A stretch of 24,635 bases of DNA from CAYTES01 sp964436935 (GCA_964436935.1 CAYTES010000019.1:1-24635), one strand, 5' to 3'. Positions 16,410-24,608 are shown, counted from the first letter of the stretch. Notes: generated by a model not told the origin, from the letters alone. Translations and numbers: made by a program.

Positions 16410-17389
16410 TCGTGAGAGCTTTTTAATTGGTACCGCTTCAAATCGGCCTCCATCATGACGCGTATCAATTCGTCAAAAGATGTTTGTTGTGGGTTCCATC
16501 CCAATTTTTGAATGGCCTTGGAGGGATCGCCGAGTAAACTGTCCACTTCACTCGGTCGGAAAAATTTTTGATCCACCACCACATACTTTTCGTAATCCAA
16601 GTCAGCATGCGCAAAGGCCTTACGGGCGAACTCCTCCACCGTATGCTGCTGTCCGGTGGCAATCACATAATCTTCCGGCTCGTCCTGTTGGAGCATTTTC
16701 CACATGCATTCCACATAATCTTTGGCATACCCCCAATCCCGCTTGGCCTGTAAATTCCCCAAATGAAGCTCGTTTGCAAAACCATACTTGATTTTAGCAA
16801 CCGCATCCGTGATTTTTCGCGTCACGAATTCAATTCCGCGAAGAGGAGATTCATGATTGAATAAAATACCGGAACACGCAAAAATATTGTAAGCCTCACG
16901 GTAATTTCGCGTGATGCAATGCGCATAAAGCTTGGCCGCGGCGTAAGGACTCCTTGGGATAAAAGGAGTTTTCTCGGTCTGAGGAAATTCGAGTGGATTT
17001 CCGTACATTTCACTCGTGGAAGCCTGATAAAATTTTATTTTGGGATTAATAACGCGAATCGCATCCAAAAATCGCGTAACGCTCAGTCCACTAATGTCAC
17101 CGGTCGCAATGGGTTCATCAAACGAAGCACCGACAAAACTTTGCGCCGCCAAATTATACACTTCATCCGGTTTTGCTTGGACGATGGCCCTAAGCATGGA
17201 GGACTCATCAATAAGGTCAACAGGAATCAGTTCAACTTTATCGAATAAATTCAAATATTCCAAACGCCAAAAATTGGGTGTACTGATCCGACGATAAGTC
17301 CCGTATACTTTATATCCCTTTTCAAGCAAGAATTGTGCCAAATAGGGGCCGTCCTGCCCCGTAATCCCTGTGATCAATGCGCACTTCAT
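16406..17389 (-). CDS. gmd: GDP-mannose 4,6-dehydratase
   Basis: 327 residues from the ATG at 17389. This start is chosen because MKCALITGITGQDG begins exactly where Gmd proteins begin; the frame stays open upstream to an ATG at 17485, but that 32-residue extension is unlike the family. Visible: NAD(P)-binding GITGQDG at 8-14, NLAAQSFVGASF at 79-90, STSEMYG at 124-130, the catalytic Tyr149-x3-Lys153 in SPYAAAKL, LFNHESPLRG, FVTRKIT and GNLQAKRDWGYAKDYV. The enzyme converts GDP-D-mannose to GDP-4-keto-6-deoxy-D-mannose in the cytoplasm. It is first in the eight-gene minus-strand operon and feeds the ColD-like, Per-like and Fcl-type enzymes of this window. No Shine-Dalgarno; the bases before the ATG are C-rich. 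Confidence 0.95.
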   Translation of the reverse strand: MKCALITGITGQDGPYLAQFLLEKGYKVYGTYRRISTPNFWRLEYLNLFDKVELIPVDLIDESSMLRAIVQAKPDEVYNLAAQSFVGASFDEPIATGDISGLSVTRFLDAIRVINPKIKFYQASTSEMYGNPLEFPQTEKTPFIPRSPYAAAKLYAHCITRNYREAYNIFACSGILFNHESPLRGIEFVTRKITDAVAKIKYGFANELHLGNLQAKRDWGYAKDYVECMWKMLQQDEPEDYVIATGQQHTVEEFARKAFAHADLDYEKYVVVDQKFFRPSEVDSLLGDPSKAIQKLGWNPQQTSFDELIRVMMEADLKRYQLKSSHE

Positions 17390-17414
17390 GGCTGGGGGGT
17401 CAAATTTCCGTATC

Positions 17415-17420
17415 AGTATA
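17415..17420 (-). promoter_or_regulatory. Candidate -10 element for the gmd operon
   Basis: On the minus strand TATACT (five of six consensus bases) lies 25 bases before the gmd ATG, giving a leader of about 18-19 bases. The -35 region at 17-base spacing (17438-17443) reads TTTCTC and is weak. Placement in a 119-base gap between divergent genes supports a promoter here. Confidence 0.35.
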
Positions 17421-17471
17421 GGGTATATTTCTATAGAGAGAAAGTGAAACCAGTCTGTATATAAATAAAAA

Positions 17472-17502
17472 TTGCATTTTACCAAAAAAATTACTATATA
17501 TT
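17472..17502 (+). promoter_or_regulatory. Candidate promoter giving a leaderless or near-leaderless mRNA for the methyltransferase gene
   Basis: TTGCAT at 17472-17477, a 17-base spacer, and TATATA at 17495-17500 (overlapping TATATT at 17497-17502). With normal spacing transcription would start between about 17505 and 17509. The ATG is at 17509, so the 5' leader would be four bases or none. Confidence 0.55.
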
Positions 17503-17508
17503 TTACTT

Positions 17509-18237
17509 ATGGATTCTGGAAAAATATTTGACCATAGTCATTTCTTCAATCATGAAATTGAAGAATCGAAAAATTTAATTCGTGCTTATTTTTCGCCAAA
17601 AGAACTCGAAGGGAAAAACGTTTTAGATGCGGGTTGCCGCATTGGCTATAACTCAGAAGCCTTTTTAAAAGAAGGCTGCAGATATGTTAAAGGCGTCGAT
17701 TTAAGCGCGAAATGTATTCAAGAAGCTCAAAAACTCTATAAAAAGAAAAATATCGAGTTTTCTTTGGGTAATATCACCAAACTAATGTATCAAGATTCGG
17801 AATTTGACATCGTATTTTGCGTGGGCACTCTTCCCTACCTTCATCAACAAGATCTCGAAAAAGCACTTAAAGAATTCCTGAGAGTGATTAAACCTGGAGG
17901 AATACTTCTCCTTTCTTTTCAAAAAGAAAAAAATATTTTGATTCGAATGGCAACATTTTTAGCGAATCATTTGCCATTAGGATTCTATTTTAAAATAATT
18001 CACTTTGCAGCCTATCTTTTATACCCGTTTTCAAAAACTTTAATCGGAAGACAAGTCTCAGTGAATTATATTAAGTATGACGTTTTACTGAGCCTACGAG
18101 GACTTCATTATGGTACGCCTTATGCCATCCCTGTTCACTATCGGATAAAAACGGCGGAAACAGAATATTCTTCAGAAAAAATGAGTACAACCTACAAAAT
18201 AAAAATTAATGAAAGGAAGGATTGTTTTTGGTTCTGA
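17509..18237 (+). CDS. Class I SAM-dependent methyltransferase
   Basis: 242 residues. The Rossmann-type domain covers about 30-140: motif I is NVLDAGCRIG (37-46), the acidic end of strand 2 is Asp64 in GVDLS, NITKL precedes motif IV FDIVFCVGTLPYL (99-111), then LRVIKPGGILLLSF (124-137). Motif I has Arg44 where most members have Gly. The C-terminal third (about 145-242) includes a hydrophobic stretch, LGFYFKIIHFAAYLLYPF, often seen in sugar or lipid-associated methyltransferases. It is the only plus-strand gene between two minus-strand operons, it converges with the GT39-type gene with only two bases between stops, and it is markedly AT-rich. The substrate, perhaps a deoxysugar of the local glycan, is inferred from context only. 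Confidence 0.85.
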   Translation: MDSGKIFDHSHFFNHEIEESKNLIRAYFSPKELEGKNVLDAGCRIGYNSEAFLKEGCRYVKGVDLSAKCIQEAQKLYKKKNIEFSLGNITKLMYQDSEFDIVFCVGTLPYLHQQDLEKALKEFLRVIKPGGILLLSFQKEKNILIRMATFLANHLPLGFYFKIIHFAAYLLYPFSKTLIGRQVSVNYIKYDVLLSLRGLHYGTPYAIPVHYRIKTAETEYSSEKMSTTYKIKINERKDCFWF

Positions 18238-18239
18238 GT

Positions 18240-20375
18240 TCAATCTTCAAAAATATAAATCCCAAAGCCATCTTGTTCATTCTGAGCAAGAATTTTTTGT
18301 TGTTGATCTGCCAGAGCCGTTGCTTCGATATAGTTCGCCTCCTTATTTAATGGGAATATTAGATAAATATTTCCTTGCTTAGGATTAATTTTCTTCTCCT
18401 CAAAAGAGGAAATGTACTCAAAAGAATACGCGTCTTTGTAATCTTCGCCTATATAAAATCGCCTTACCTCATCTCCTACATGAAGATACCAACGTAACGA
18501 CAAATCACTCATGCTTGAATCGAACAATAAAACATCCTCATCCTGTACGTTTTGTTGAACATATCTTCTCAACTCTCGCCATCCTCGATCCGTCAGAAAT
18601 CCAAGGGTAGAAATAGAATAGGGTTGACGAAGAGGGCTCGGCAAAATAATAGAATATCCGGAACGCCCCCTTTCCCCCTGACTAATCCAATCACTTATTT
18701 TAAAATGCGTTTGATAGGAATAGTAAAATGTATATGCAAATATAATCCCTAACAAAGCAGCCCCAGCTCTTCGGACAATTTTCTTATTTTGAAGCCGCTC
18801 TCTCAGGTCTATCACTGAACAACTAATGATTATAGCAAGAGGAATCGAAAGATATGCGGAATAATAAATTCGGAACCCGTTTAAACTCAAAAAAAGTACC
18901 GCAGAGGCCATCCATATCAACATCATCATTAGAACAAAATGATATTCCGATTTAAGTTTCTTTAGAAAGAGTATTGTTACTACGTAACAAATTGAAAAAA
19001 CTCCCAAACTAAAAAGCAATACATTCCATTGGTCAATCAACATCCATATCAATTCATAAAATGTGGTCAATGGATCTGCCAATTTTGTTCCGTAAATATT
19101 TTCGGGGAGCATTAAAGAATCCACTTTAAATCCAAGAAGGCGAGCAACTCGACTAAAGGGCACATCGAGATAATGGGCATAAATATAAGTATTCACATTA
19201 AAAAATACAACGGGCGAAAACATTAAAAACACCAAACTCCCCCATACTAAGAACTTTGATATAGGGATATTTTTTCTCTTCACTATAAATCCTGCCAGAG
19301 CAAAGGGAATAAGTATTACTGCAGAAAATTTGACTAAAAAAACACACCCCGAAAAAATACCTGCCACAATTAAATTCCTTGTCTTTGGCGCTTCCCAATA
19401 TCTTAAAAGACTTTGTACGGCGAGAATCAAAAAAAGGGTAAAATAGGCTAAATCCGGGTGGATTACAAGCTTTGAAGCTAAAATAGAATATTGATCAACC
19501 GCAAGGATCATTAGAATTCCAATCGATATCCAGGCAGAAGCAAACCATTTTTTTCCGATTGTGTACGTAATATAAAGAATTCCCATCCCTAATAAAACAC
19601 TTGGAAGCCTCAATGTGACTTCAGAAAGAGAGTATACCCCCCATGGACTTATCGCCTGAGCAAGGAAGTGCCACATATAAAATCCTAGTGGCCCATGATC
19701 TGTCGCAGAAATAAAATAAGCTTTACGCCCTGCTTGCATTCCATCAACTAAATCATAGGCTCGGTAAGCCACCTCAAATTCATCTCCATTTAAGTTGGGG
19801 TCTCCCAAATGCATGAATCTCAAATAAAAGGCCAACATAAAAAATCCGAGAATATATATTTCTCTCTTTTTAAACACATCCTCCCCAATTCTTACCTCAA
19901 AAAGAGGGGCATTTCTTCCGCTTTTTCCGCGAATTAGAATACTAATTCCTATTAAGATCACTAGTAAAATAAGAGAAATTATTATTTCCCATAGAAGATG
20001 GACTTGATAAATATCCTGTCGTCCCTCGATTAAAAATATATTAACAAAACTAATAGGATACCACGATAGCAGACTAAATCCCAGCGAAAAGCAAAGACGT
20101 TCACCAAAAGATATTTGCTCTGATTTAGGGAATAGAACGGTGGTCACCGTGTAGCCGATCGCAAAACAACCGTATAGGAGAACACTGATTATTCTAATGA
20201 TTTCTAGTAGGGACTGAGTGGGGCCTATTCTTATGCTGATTGCAGTTATAATCCAGGCCCATATCCCCAGACTCAAGAGCAGTCCATAATCTCGAAAATC
20301 CAGATTCATTTTGGGAAATATTAATGAAATCCGTTTTCTTATAGGGGCTAAATTTTGCGCGTTACTCTTTTCCAT
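18240..20375 (-). CDS. GT39/ArnT-like membrane glycosyltransferase with N-terminal DUF1616-like region, copy 2
   Basis: 711 residues, colinear with the copy at 10764-12884. The DUF1616-like opening (LLEIIRIISVLLYGCFAIGY, then ISFGERLCFSLGFSLL) covers about 30-120 and is followed by EGRQDIYQVHLL, where copy 1 has EGRAQIYSSHLM. The catalytic-loop motif YLRFMHLGDPNLNGDEFEVAY contains Asp198-Glu199, then AYDLVDGMQAGRKAY, SATDHGPLGFY and LDVPFSRVARLLG. The C-terminal domain has MSDLSLRWYLHVGDEVRRFY. Expected role: transfer of a polyprenyl-phosphate-linked sugar on the outer face of the membrane. It is last in its operon, ten bases after a GT4 gene, and is AT-rich compared with copy 1. Two such copies probably act at different sites or with different sugars. 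Confidence 0.85.
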   Translation of the reverse strand: MEKSNAQNLAPIRKRISLIFPKMNLDFRDYGLLLSLGIWAWIITAISIRIGPTQSLLEIIRIISVLLYGCFAIGYTVTTVLFPKSEQISFGERLCFSLGFSLLSWYPISFVNIFLIEGRQDIYQVHLLWEIIISLILLVILIGISILIRGKSGRNAPLFEVRIGEDVFKKREIYILGFFMLAFYLRFMHLGDPNLNGDEFEVAYRAYDLVDGMQAGRKAYFISATDHGPLGFYMWHFLAQAISPWGVYSLSEVTLRLPSVLLGMGILYITYTIGKKWFASAWISIGILMILAVDQYSILASKLVIHPDLAYFTLFLILAVQSLLRYWEAPKTRNLIVAGIFSGCVFLVKFSAVILIPFALAGFIVKRKNIPISKFLVWGSLVFLMFSPVVFFNVNTYIYAHYLDVPFSRVARLLGFKVDSLMLPENIYGTKLADPLTTFYELIWMLIDQWNVLLFSLGVFSICYVVTILFLKKLKSEYHFVLMMMLIWMASAVLFLSLNGFRIYYSAYLSIPLAIIISCSVIDLRERLQNKKIVRRAGAALLGIIFAYTFYYSYQTHFKISDWISQGERGRSGYSIILPSPLRQPYSISTLGFLTDRGWRELRRYVQQNVQDEDVLLFDSSMSDLSLRWYLHVGDEVRRFYIGEDYKDAYSFEYISSFEEKKINPKQGNIYLIFPLNKEANYIEATALADQQQKILAQNEQDGFGIYIFED

Positions 20376-20385
20376 AATAACAGCA

Positions 20386-21570
20386 TTAAATTGAACTTTT
20401 CATAAATCGAATTATTTTTTCTGTCCTTTTATCCCAGGTATATTTTTTAACCTCTCTATGAGCCGCATCCGCAATTTTTTTTGCTTCCTTTTTATTACGA
20501 ATAATATATTGGATTTTACAGGTTAAATCCTCCTCATCATCTGCGTTAAAAAATAAAGCCATTGTTTCATCTAATACTTCAAGTAAAGCAGGGACATTTG
20601 ATGCAATAATGGGTCTTTTTGCCGCCATATATTCAAACAATTTTAGAGGAGAGGTATAGTCTCTACTCATAGGATTTAAGCCACTATTAGGCAAAATTAA
20701 AACATCAGCCGCTGCAAGATAGTCAACAATTTTACTATGAAAAACGTGCCCCACTAAGTTCACTCTAGGAATTTTTCTTTTTTTAACAAAGGATTTTAAT
20801 TTTTCTAAATCACCATCATGCCTATCTCCTCCGACAACTATCATCTCTATCTTGGAATCATCTATATTCTTCATTGCACTGACCAAAGTATAAACTCCTT
20901 TCCAGCGATAGAGATTACCTGTATAAACTAGAATTTTTGAATTTGGATTCAATCGAAGTTTTTTGCGTGCCTTTATTTTATCCTCTAGATGAAAACGCGA
21001 AAGATCTACTCCATCGGGAGCGATTAAAATTTTATCAAGTGGGATTTCAAATTCTTGATGATAAATTTCTTTCAACTGATTATTAATGGTTATAATTCCG
21101 TTTACTCTTCCTAGAATGGCAGAATAAAATTTCTTCATAACTATCCTAGATGGGACTTGGTGAGCCTCGTAATAGCAAGGGTATTTCAATAAAACTCCCA
21201 ATGCGATGATCGGGAAATCGCGAGAATAAAGTCTTATTCTTGGCCCCCCCAAAAGCTTAATAAAAATTGAAAAATAGAAAGTCCAGCATTGAAGCCAGTA
21301 TGCGATGATTCCAAGAATTTCTGGAAGAGCATATTTGGACCTTAGCATTAAAAAATCTAGAGTCCACAAATGATACGTAGGGATTTTATGATTTAAACCA
21401 TAGTACGTTTCTATGTTTACCCCTTTCAGGTTTTCGGATTGTTTACGACGAGGAATCCACAACAATAAATCGATTCCACGATTTAAAAAAGCTTCGCATG
21501 TTTTTGTAATCTGCAAACCATGTGCTTTTTCTGTCGGAATTCGATTATTGGCAATGTAAACAATCTTCAT
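20386..21570 (-). CDS. GT4 family glycosyltransferase
   Basis: 394 residues, GT-B fold. N-terminal domain: MKIVYIANNRIPTEKAHGLQ with the acceptor-loop HGLQ at 17-20. C-terminal donor domain: LVYTGNLYRWKGVYTLV (214-230), MIVVGGDRHDG, VNLVGHVFHSKIVDYLAAADV, and TSPLKLFEYMAAKRP (306-320). The first Glu of the usual E-x7-E motif is absent; Glu313 is kept, as in the SPLKLFEYMA subgroup of GT4. Donor and linkage cannot be read. It acts in the cytoplasm or at the inner membrane face. It overlaps the previous gene as ATGA and is the most AT-rich of the three GT4 genes. The upstream neighbour is also a GT4, so the two probably add consecutive sugars. Confidence 0.88.
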   Translation of the reverse strand: MKIVYIANNRIPTEKAHGLQITKTCEAFLNRGIDLLLWIPRRKQSENLKGVNIETYYGLNHKIPTYHLWTLDFLMLRSKYALPEILGIIAYWLQCWTFYFSIFIKLLGGPRIRLYSRDFPIIALGVLLKYPCYYEAHQVPSRIVMKKFYSAILGRVNGIITINNQLKEIYHQEFEIPLDKILIAPDGVDLSRFHLEDKIKARKKLRLNPNSKILVYTGNLYRWKGVYTLVSAMKNIDDSKIEMIVVGGDRHDGDLEKLKSFVKKRKIPRVNLVGHVFHSKIVDYLAAADVLILPNSGLNPMSRDYTSPLKLFEYMAAKRPIIASNVPALLEVLDETMALFFNADDEEDLTCKIQYIIRNKKEAKKIADAAHREVKKYTWDKRTEKIIRFMKSSI

Positions 21571-22718
21571 TCTGATTGATGAAAGAGGGCTAAAAAATTT
21601 TCGACGTTGGGTAATTTATCATACTTCCGCACCTGCTTGAATCCTTCCTCTTTCAAAACTTTTATCTCATGCGGATTGTCCAATAAGCGTTCGATATTAT
21701 TCGCGAAAGAAGCAATGTCCCCGGGCTCACTCCAATATACTTTTTGCTTTTCCGAAAACAAGGCCTGACTGGCCAACGTTTTGGTGGCCACAATAGGCAA
21801 ACCCATGGCCATGGCCTCAATATTCACACGGCCAAACTCTTCATTTTCAGAAGGAACAATAAAAATCGTACCGACGGAAAAATACTCGGGGATTTCATCG
21901 TTGGGAACTTCGGAGGTGAGCTTAATTTTATTATCCCATCCTTTTTCCCGAACCCATGTGCGCAGAGTGGATTCATCCGGCCCGCCTCCGACAATTAAAA
22001 AAGTAACATCTTTCCTTTTACTCAAAATCGCTTCCATGATTTCGGGCAAACGTCGACTTCCTTTGCGAGGAGAAAGCCAATGAACAAAAAGGATGATTTT
22101 ATCGTGAGGATTTATTTCATATTTCTTTTTTAATGAGACACAAGGTTTTTGAACGCGCCGTTGCAGCTCCGCCACATTGACCCAGTTGTAAATAACGCTG
22201 ATTTTTTTCGGTGAAACCGAGAAATGCCGAGGGTAATATTCCCGCATGACTTCGGTACAGGTCACCAATACATGTACCACTCGGATCAACAGTCGAAACG
22301 GCCAGTCTTGAAGTAATTTATGATGCAATGCTTTTTTAGTGAATTGAAACTTCACCTCAAACATGGCCCTCTGTTCGCAATGCCAATAAAAACTTTTCCC
22401 TCGGGTAAGGCGCATAACGAGTGCCCCAATAAGACCGCTAAGGTAGGCATAATGGATGTATATTTTGCGGCATCCCCTTATTCTCCACAAAAGAACCACA
22501 AAAAATCGCTCAAGAAAAACCAAAGGTAAAAAGCGAAATTTTTGTCCGTAGGCATGTTGAACCTTTATCCCTTCCAAGGGAGATTTAGCGTCTTCCACAA
22601 ATAAAAAAAGTTCCATTTTTTCGGCCAGTGCTTCGGCCAACTCTACAGTGTATTTAAAATGAGTGGAGGCGTTGACATCGTATTCCGGCAACACAAAGAT
22701 AAGTTTTTCTTTTTTCAT
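21567..22718 (-). CDS. GT4 family glycosyltransferase
   Basis: 383 residues, GT-B fold. Visible: FVLPEYDVNASTHFKY at the N-terminus, FVHWLSPRKGSRRLPEIMEA (211-230) at the start of the donor domain, FLIVGGGPDES, VPNDEIPEYFSVGTIFIVPS, and the donor-binding E-x7-E pair Glu293 and Glu301 in ENEEFGRVNIEAMAMGLPIVAT. A hydrophobic segment RFFVVLLWRI and a basic stretch in the N-terminal domain suggest peripheral membrane association. It is coupled by four-base ATGA overlaps to the GT4 genes on both sides, so the three are translated together. Sugar specificity unknown. The start codon has no Shine-Dalgarno. Confidence 0.88.
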   Translation of the reverse strand: MKKEKLIFVLPEYDVNASTHFKYTVELAEALAEKMELFLFVEDAKSPLEGIKVQHAYGQKFRFLPLVFLERFFVVLLWRIRGCRKIYIHYAYLSGLIGALVMRLTRGKSFYWHCEQRAMFEVKFQFTKKALHHKLLQDWPFRLLIRVVHVLVTCTEVMREYYPRHFSVSPKKISVIYNWVNVAELQRRVQKPCVSLKKKYEINPHDKIILFVHWLSPRKGSRRLPEIMEAILSKRKDVTFLIVGGGPDESTLRTWVREKGWDNKIKLTSEVPNDEIPEYFSVGTIFIVPSENEEFGRVNIEAMAMGLPIVATKTLASQALFSEKQKVYWSEPGDIASFANNIERLLDNPHEIKVLKEEGFKQVRKYDKLPNVENFLALFHQSE

Positions 22719-23890
22719 AAAGGATGAGATGGGGCGTCCATTACTTTATAAAGCTCCTCGGCGTATCGTTTTAAAATTTTCTTTTTTTCCCACGGCTGCA
22801 CGGCTTCCTTTGCCTTTTTCCCCATTGTTCTTAATTCATCCGGATGCTCGATAGCCCAGATCATTTTTTGAGCAATATCTTGCGAATCCCATTGAATAAA
22901 AAATCCGGTTTCACCGCCCTGGATCACCTCCTGACTTTCCCCCACGCGAGTGGTCAAAACCGGCGTTTCACAAGCCATGGACTCAAAAACAACTCGAGGG
23001 CCGCCTTCATTGAATGACGCCATGAGTGAGGCCTGCGCCCGATTGTAGAGTTCTGCCACATCGGCTTGTGTTGGCAACCACCCCAATAATTCAATCTCTC
23101 TCTCTAATCCCGTTTTACGAATGAAAACTTCCAATTCTTTTCGAAGCTCCCCCTCTCCCACAATCTTCAATTTCACGTCCGAATACCCTTGCGCTTTAAC
23201 CAATCGCACCGCTTCAATAATCAAGGGCAAACCCTTATTTTGAGCGAGACGCCCCGCCACCACAAAAAGTCCTTTTTCGCGTTTTTGATTCAGCGGTTTA
23301 AAATAATCAAAATCAAGATAAATGGAAGAGATAAAGTGCAACTGATCCGCACGAAAACCCAACTTTTTTTTTAACAATTGGCCAATCTCCCGCTCATTAA
23401 TGATGCGAAAATGGGAAAGTTTTTTTTGATACCGTTTCAAAAAAACCAGGGAGATTCTTTTCTCAATCCACTCTCTTATTCCCGATGCTTTCGGTAATCC
23501 AGGCAAATGCATAAACTCGGCGATAAGCGGCTTTTTCGTTCGCTTCGCGAGCTCTTCTCCTCCACGAATTTGTGACATCAAAGGAGGCAAAAAATGAGCA
23601 TCGATCAAGTCGAAGCCATGCTTTCGAAAAATCTCCATTCCCTTTTTTACCACAAACCGCTTATGGCGAAACACATCGGAATGGAGCACCTTGGAATAAG
23701 GGGAAGGATAGAGATAAACATTGTCATGAATTTGTATTTCTTCTCCTTTTTCATTCGAAGGGCAAATGATATTCACCCGCTTAAAATGGGGCGCAAAATC
23801 TTTGAGCATTTCATAAAAAACATTTTGCTTGCCGTACGCGATACCCCCATCGCAAGTGATCATGAGGAGGTTTTTTTTTGAGAATGTCAT
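22715..23890 (-). CDS. GT4 family glycosyltransferase
   Basis: 391 residues, GT-B fold, similar in layout to colanic-acid WcaL/AmsK-type enzymes. Visible: DLIDAHFLPPL (94-104), FVVAGRLAQNKGLPLIIEAV (209-228), LKIVGEGELRKELE, IELLGWLPTQADVAELYNRA, and ASFNEGGPRVVFESMACETP with the E-x7-E pair Glu295 and Glu303, followed by VGESQEVIQGGETGFFI. These place it firmly in GT4. It would add a sugar to a lipid-linked glycan in the cytoplasm. It lies 46 bases after the acyltransferase gene and overlaps the next GT4. Two residues after the start a Lys-Lys pair precedes a short hydrophobic strand; no signal peptide. Confidence 0.9.
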   Translation of the reverse strand: MTFSKKNLLMITCDGGIAYGKQNVFYEMLKDFAPHFKRVNIICPSNEKGEEIQIHDNVYLYPSPYSKVLHSDVFRHKRFVVKKGMEIFRKHGFDLIDAHFLPPLMSQIRGGEELAKRTKKPLIAEFMHLPGLPKASGIREWIEKRISLVFLKRYQKKLSHFRIINEREIGQLLKKKLGFRADQLHFISSIYLDFDYFKPLNQKREKGLFVVAGRLAQNKGLPLIIEAVRLVKAQGYSDVKLKIVGEGELRKELEVFIRKTGLEREIELLGWLPTQADVAELYNRAQASLMASFNEGGPRVVFESMACETPVLTTRVGESQEVIQGGETGFFIQWDSQDIAQKMIWAIEHPDELRTMGKKAKEAVQPWEKKKILKRYAEELYKVMDAPSHPL

Positions 23891-23936
23891 CTGAATGCAA
23901 TTAAAACTTAGCCCTTAAATTTTTACCCGAGAAACT

Positions 23937-24533
23937 TTACTCCGGTCTTTTTTTGATGAACTTAGCGGGAGAGCCCGCAATAATGGAGTAGGGCTCAAAG
24001 GTTTTATTCACAAAAGAATTGGCTCCCACCACGGTTCCTTCGGCCACATCCGTCGCGACCACGGAATTCAGGCAAATCCACACATCATCCCCGATCTTGG
24101 TGCGTCCAAGCTCCGATTTAATCTGCTGATTCATGGGCCTGGAGCGGGTCAAACCATGTTGGCTTTTTTCACTCATTACAAAACTTTGATGTGAAATCGT
24201 GACATTATTTCCCATCTCCACATTGCCGATAAGACAATAATTTCCCACATAACAGTTGTCGCCCACACTGGCTTTTCGCGTTTTCATCACTCCTCCAAAA
24301 TCCACACTGAAATTCTTTCCACACTGTTTCAAATTGAGCTTATACCATACCCTCCTGGTAAAAACCCCAAGGACCCCTGGAATAAAAGATAGAATGGTGC
24401 TGAGGGTAAAAAAAATAGCGATTTTTAGCCGAGACGCAATAAAAAAGGGGATCAAAAAAACAAAGGCAAGACTATAAATGATCCAGCGGATGATAGTTTT
24501 AATGCTTTCATTCATACTAGGAGCTGTTCGCAT
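23937..24533 (-). CDS. Hexapeptide-repeat O-acyltransferase with N-terminal membrane segment
   Basis: 198 residues. Residues 12-55 hold two hydrophobic segments (about 13-33 and 38-56) ending in FIPGVLGVFTRRVWY, an arrangement common in capsule and colanic-acid acetyltransferases. From about 73 on is a left-handed beta helix: repeated hexapeptides such as IGNVEM and IGDDVW, and IIAGSPAKFIKKRP at the end, the classic closing motif of this family. His126 in SEKSQHG is the likely catalytic base. The family uses acetyl-CoA to O-acetylate sugars on lipid-linked glycan. It is the first gene of the minus-strand operon at the right edge. No ribosome-binding site or convincing promoter was found in the 102 bases before it. 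Confidence 0.85.
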   Translation of the reverse strand: MRTAPSMNESIKTIIRWIIYSLAFVFLIPFFIASRLKIAIFFTLSTILSFIPGVLGVFTRRVWYKLNLKQCGKNFSVDFGGVMKTRKASVGDNCYVGNYCLIGNVEMGNNVTISHQSFVMSEKSQHGLTRSRPMNQQIKSELGRTKIGDDVWICLNSVVATDVAEGTVVGANSFVNKTFEPYSIIAGSPAKFIKKRPE

Positions 24534-24591
24534 AAAGGTTTGATAATGGAAGCGAGGATATTTTTATCAGTTCAAGGAAAGACGATGAAGG

Positions 24592-24606
24592 CCCGCCTGA
24601 GGCGGG
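24592..24606. repeat. Short GC-rich perfect hairpin in an AT-rich gap
   Basis: CCCGCC, loop TGA, GGCGGG: six perfect GC pairs, in a gap otherwise AT-rich. No T-tract follows on either strand, so it is not an intrinsic terminator in standard form. The form resembles dispersed GC-rich palindromes common between genes of some bacteria; only one copy is seen here. Confidence 0.5.
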
Positions 24607-24608
24607 TA

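Noticed and set aside
17390..17485. Upstream ATG that would extend Gmd by 32 residues
   Set aside because: The extension is unlike the family, Gmd proteins begin at MKxALITG, and the extension would run over the candidate promoter.
24534..24591. Promoter for the acyltransferase operon (TTGAAC and TATCAA on the minus strand)
   Set aside because: The spacing between the two hexamers is about 24 bases, too long for a sigma70-type promoter.
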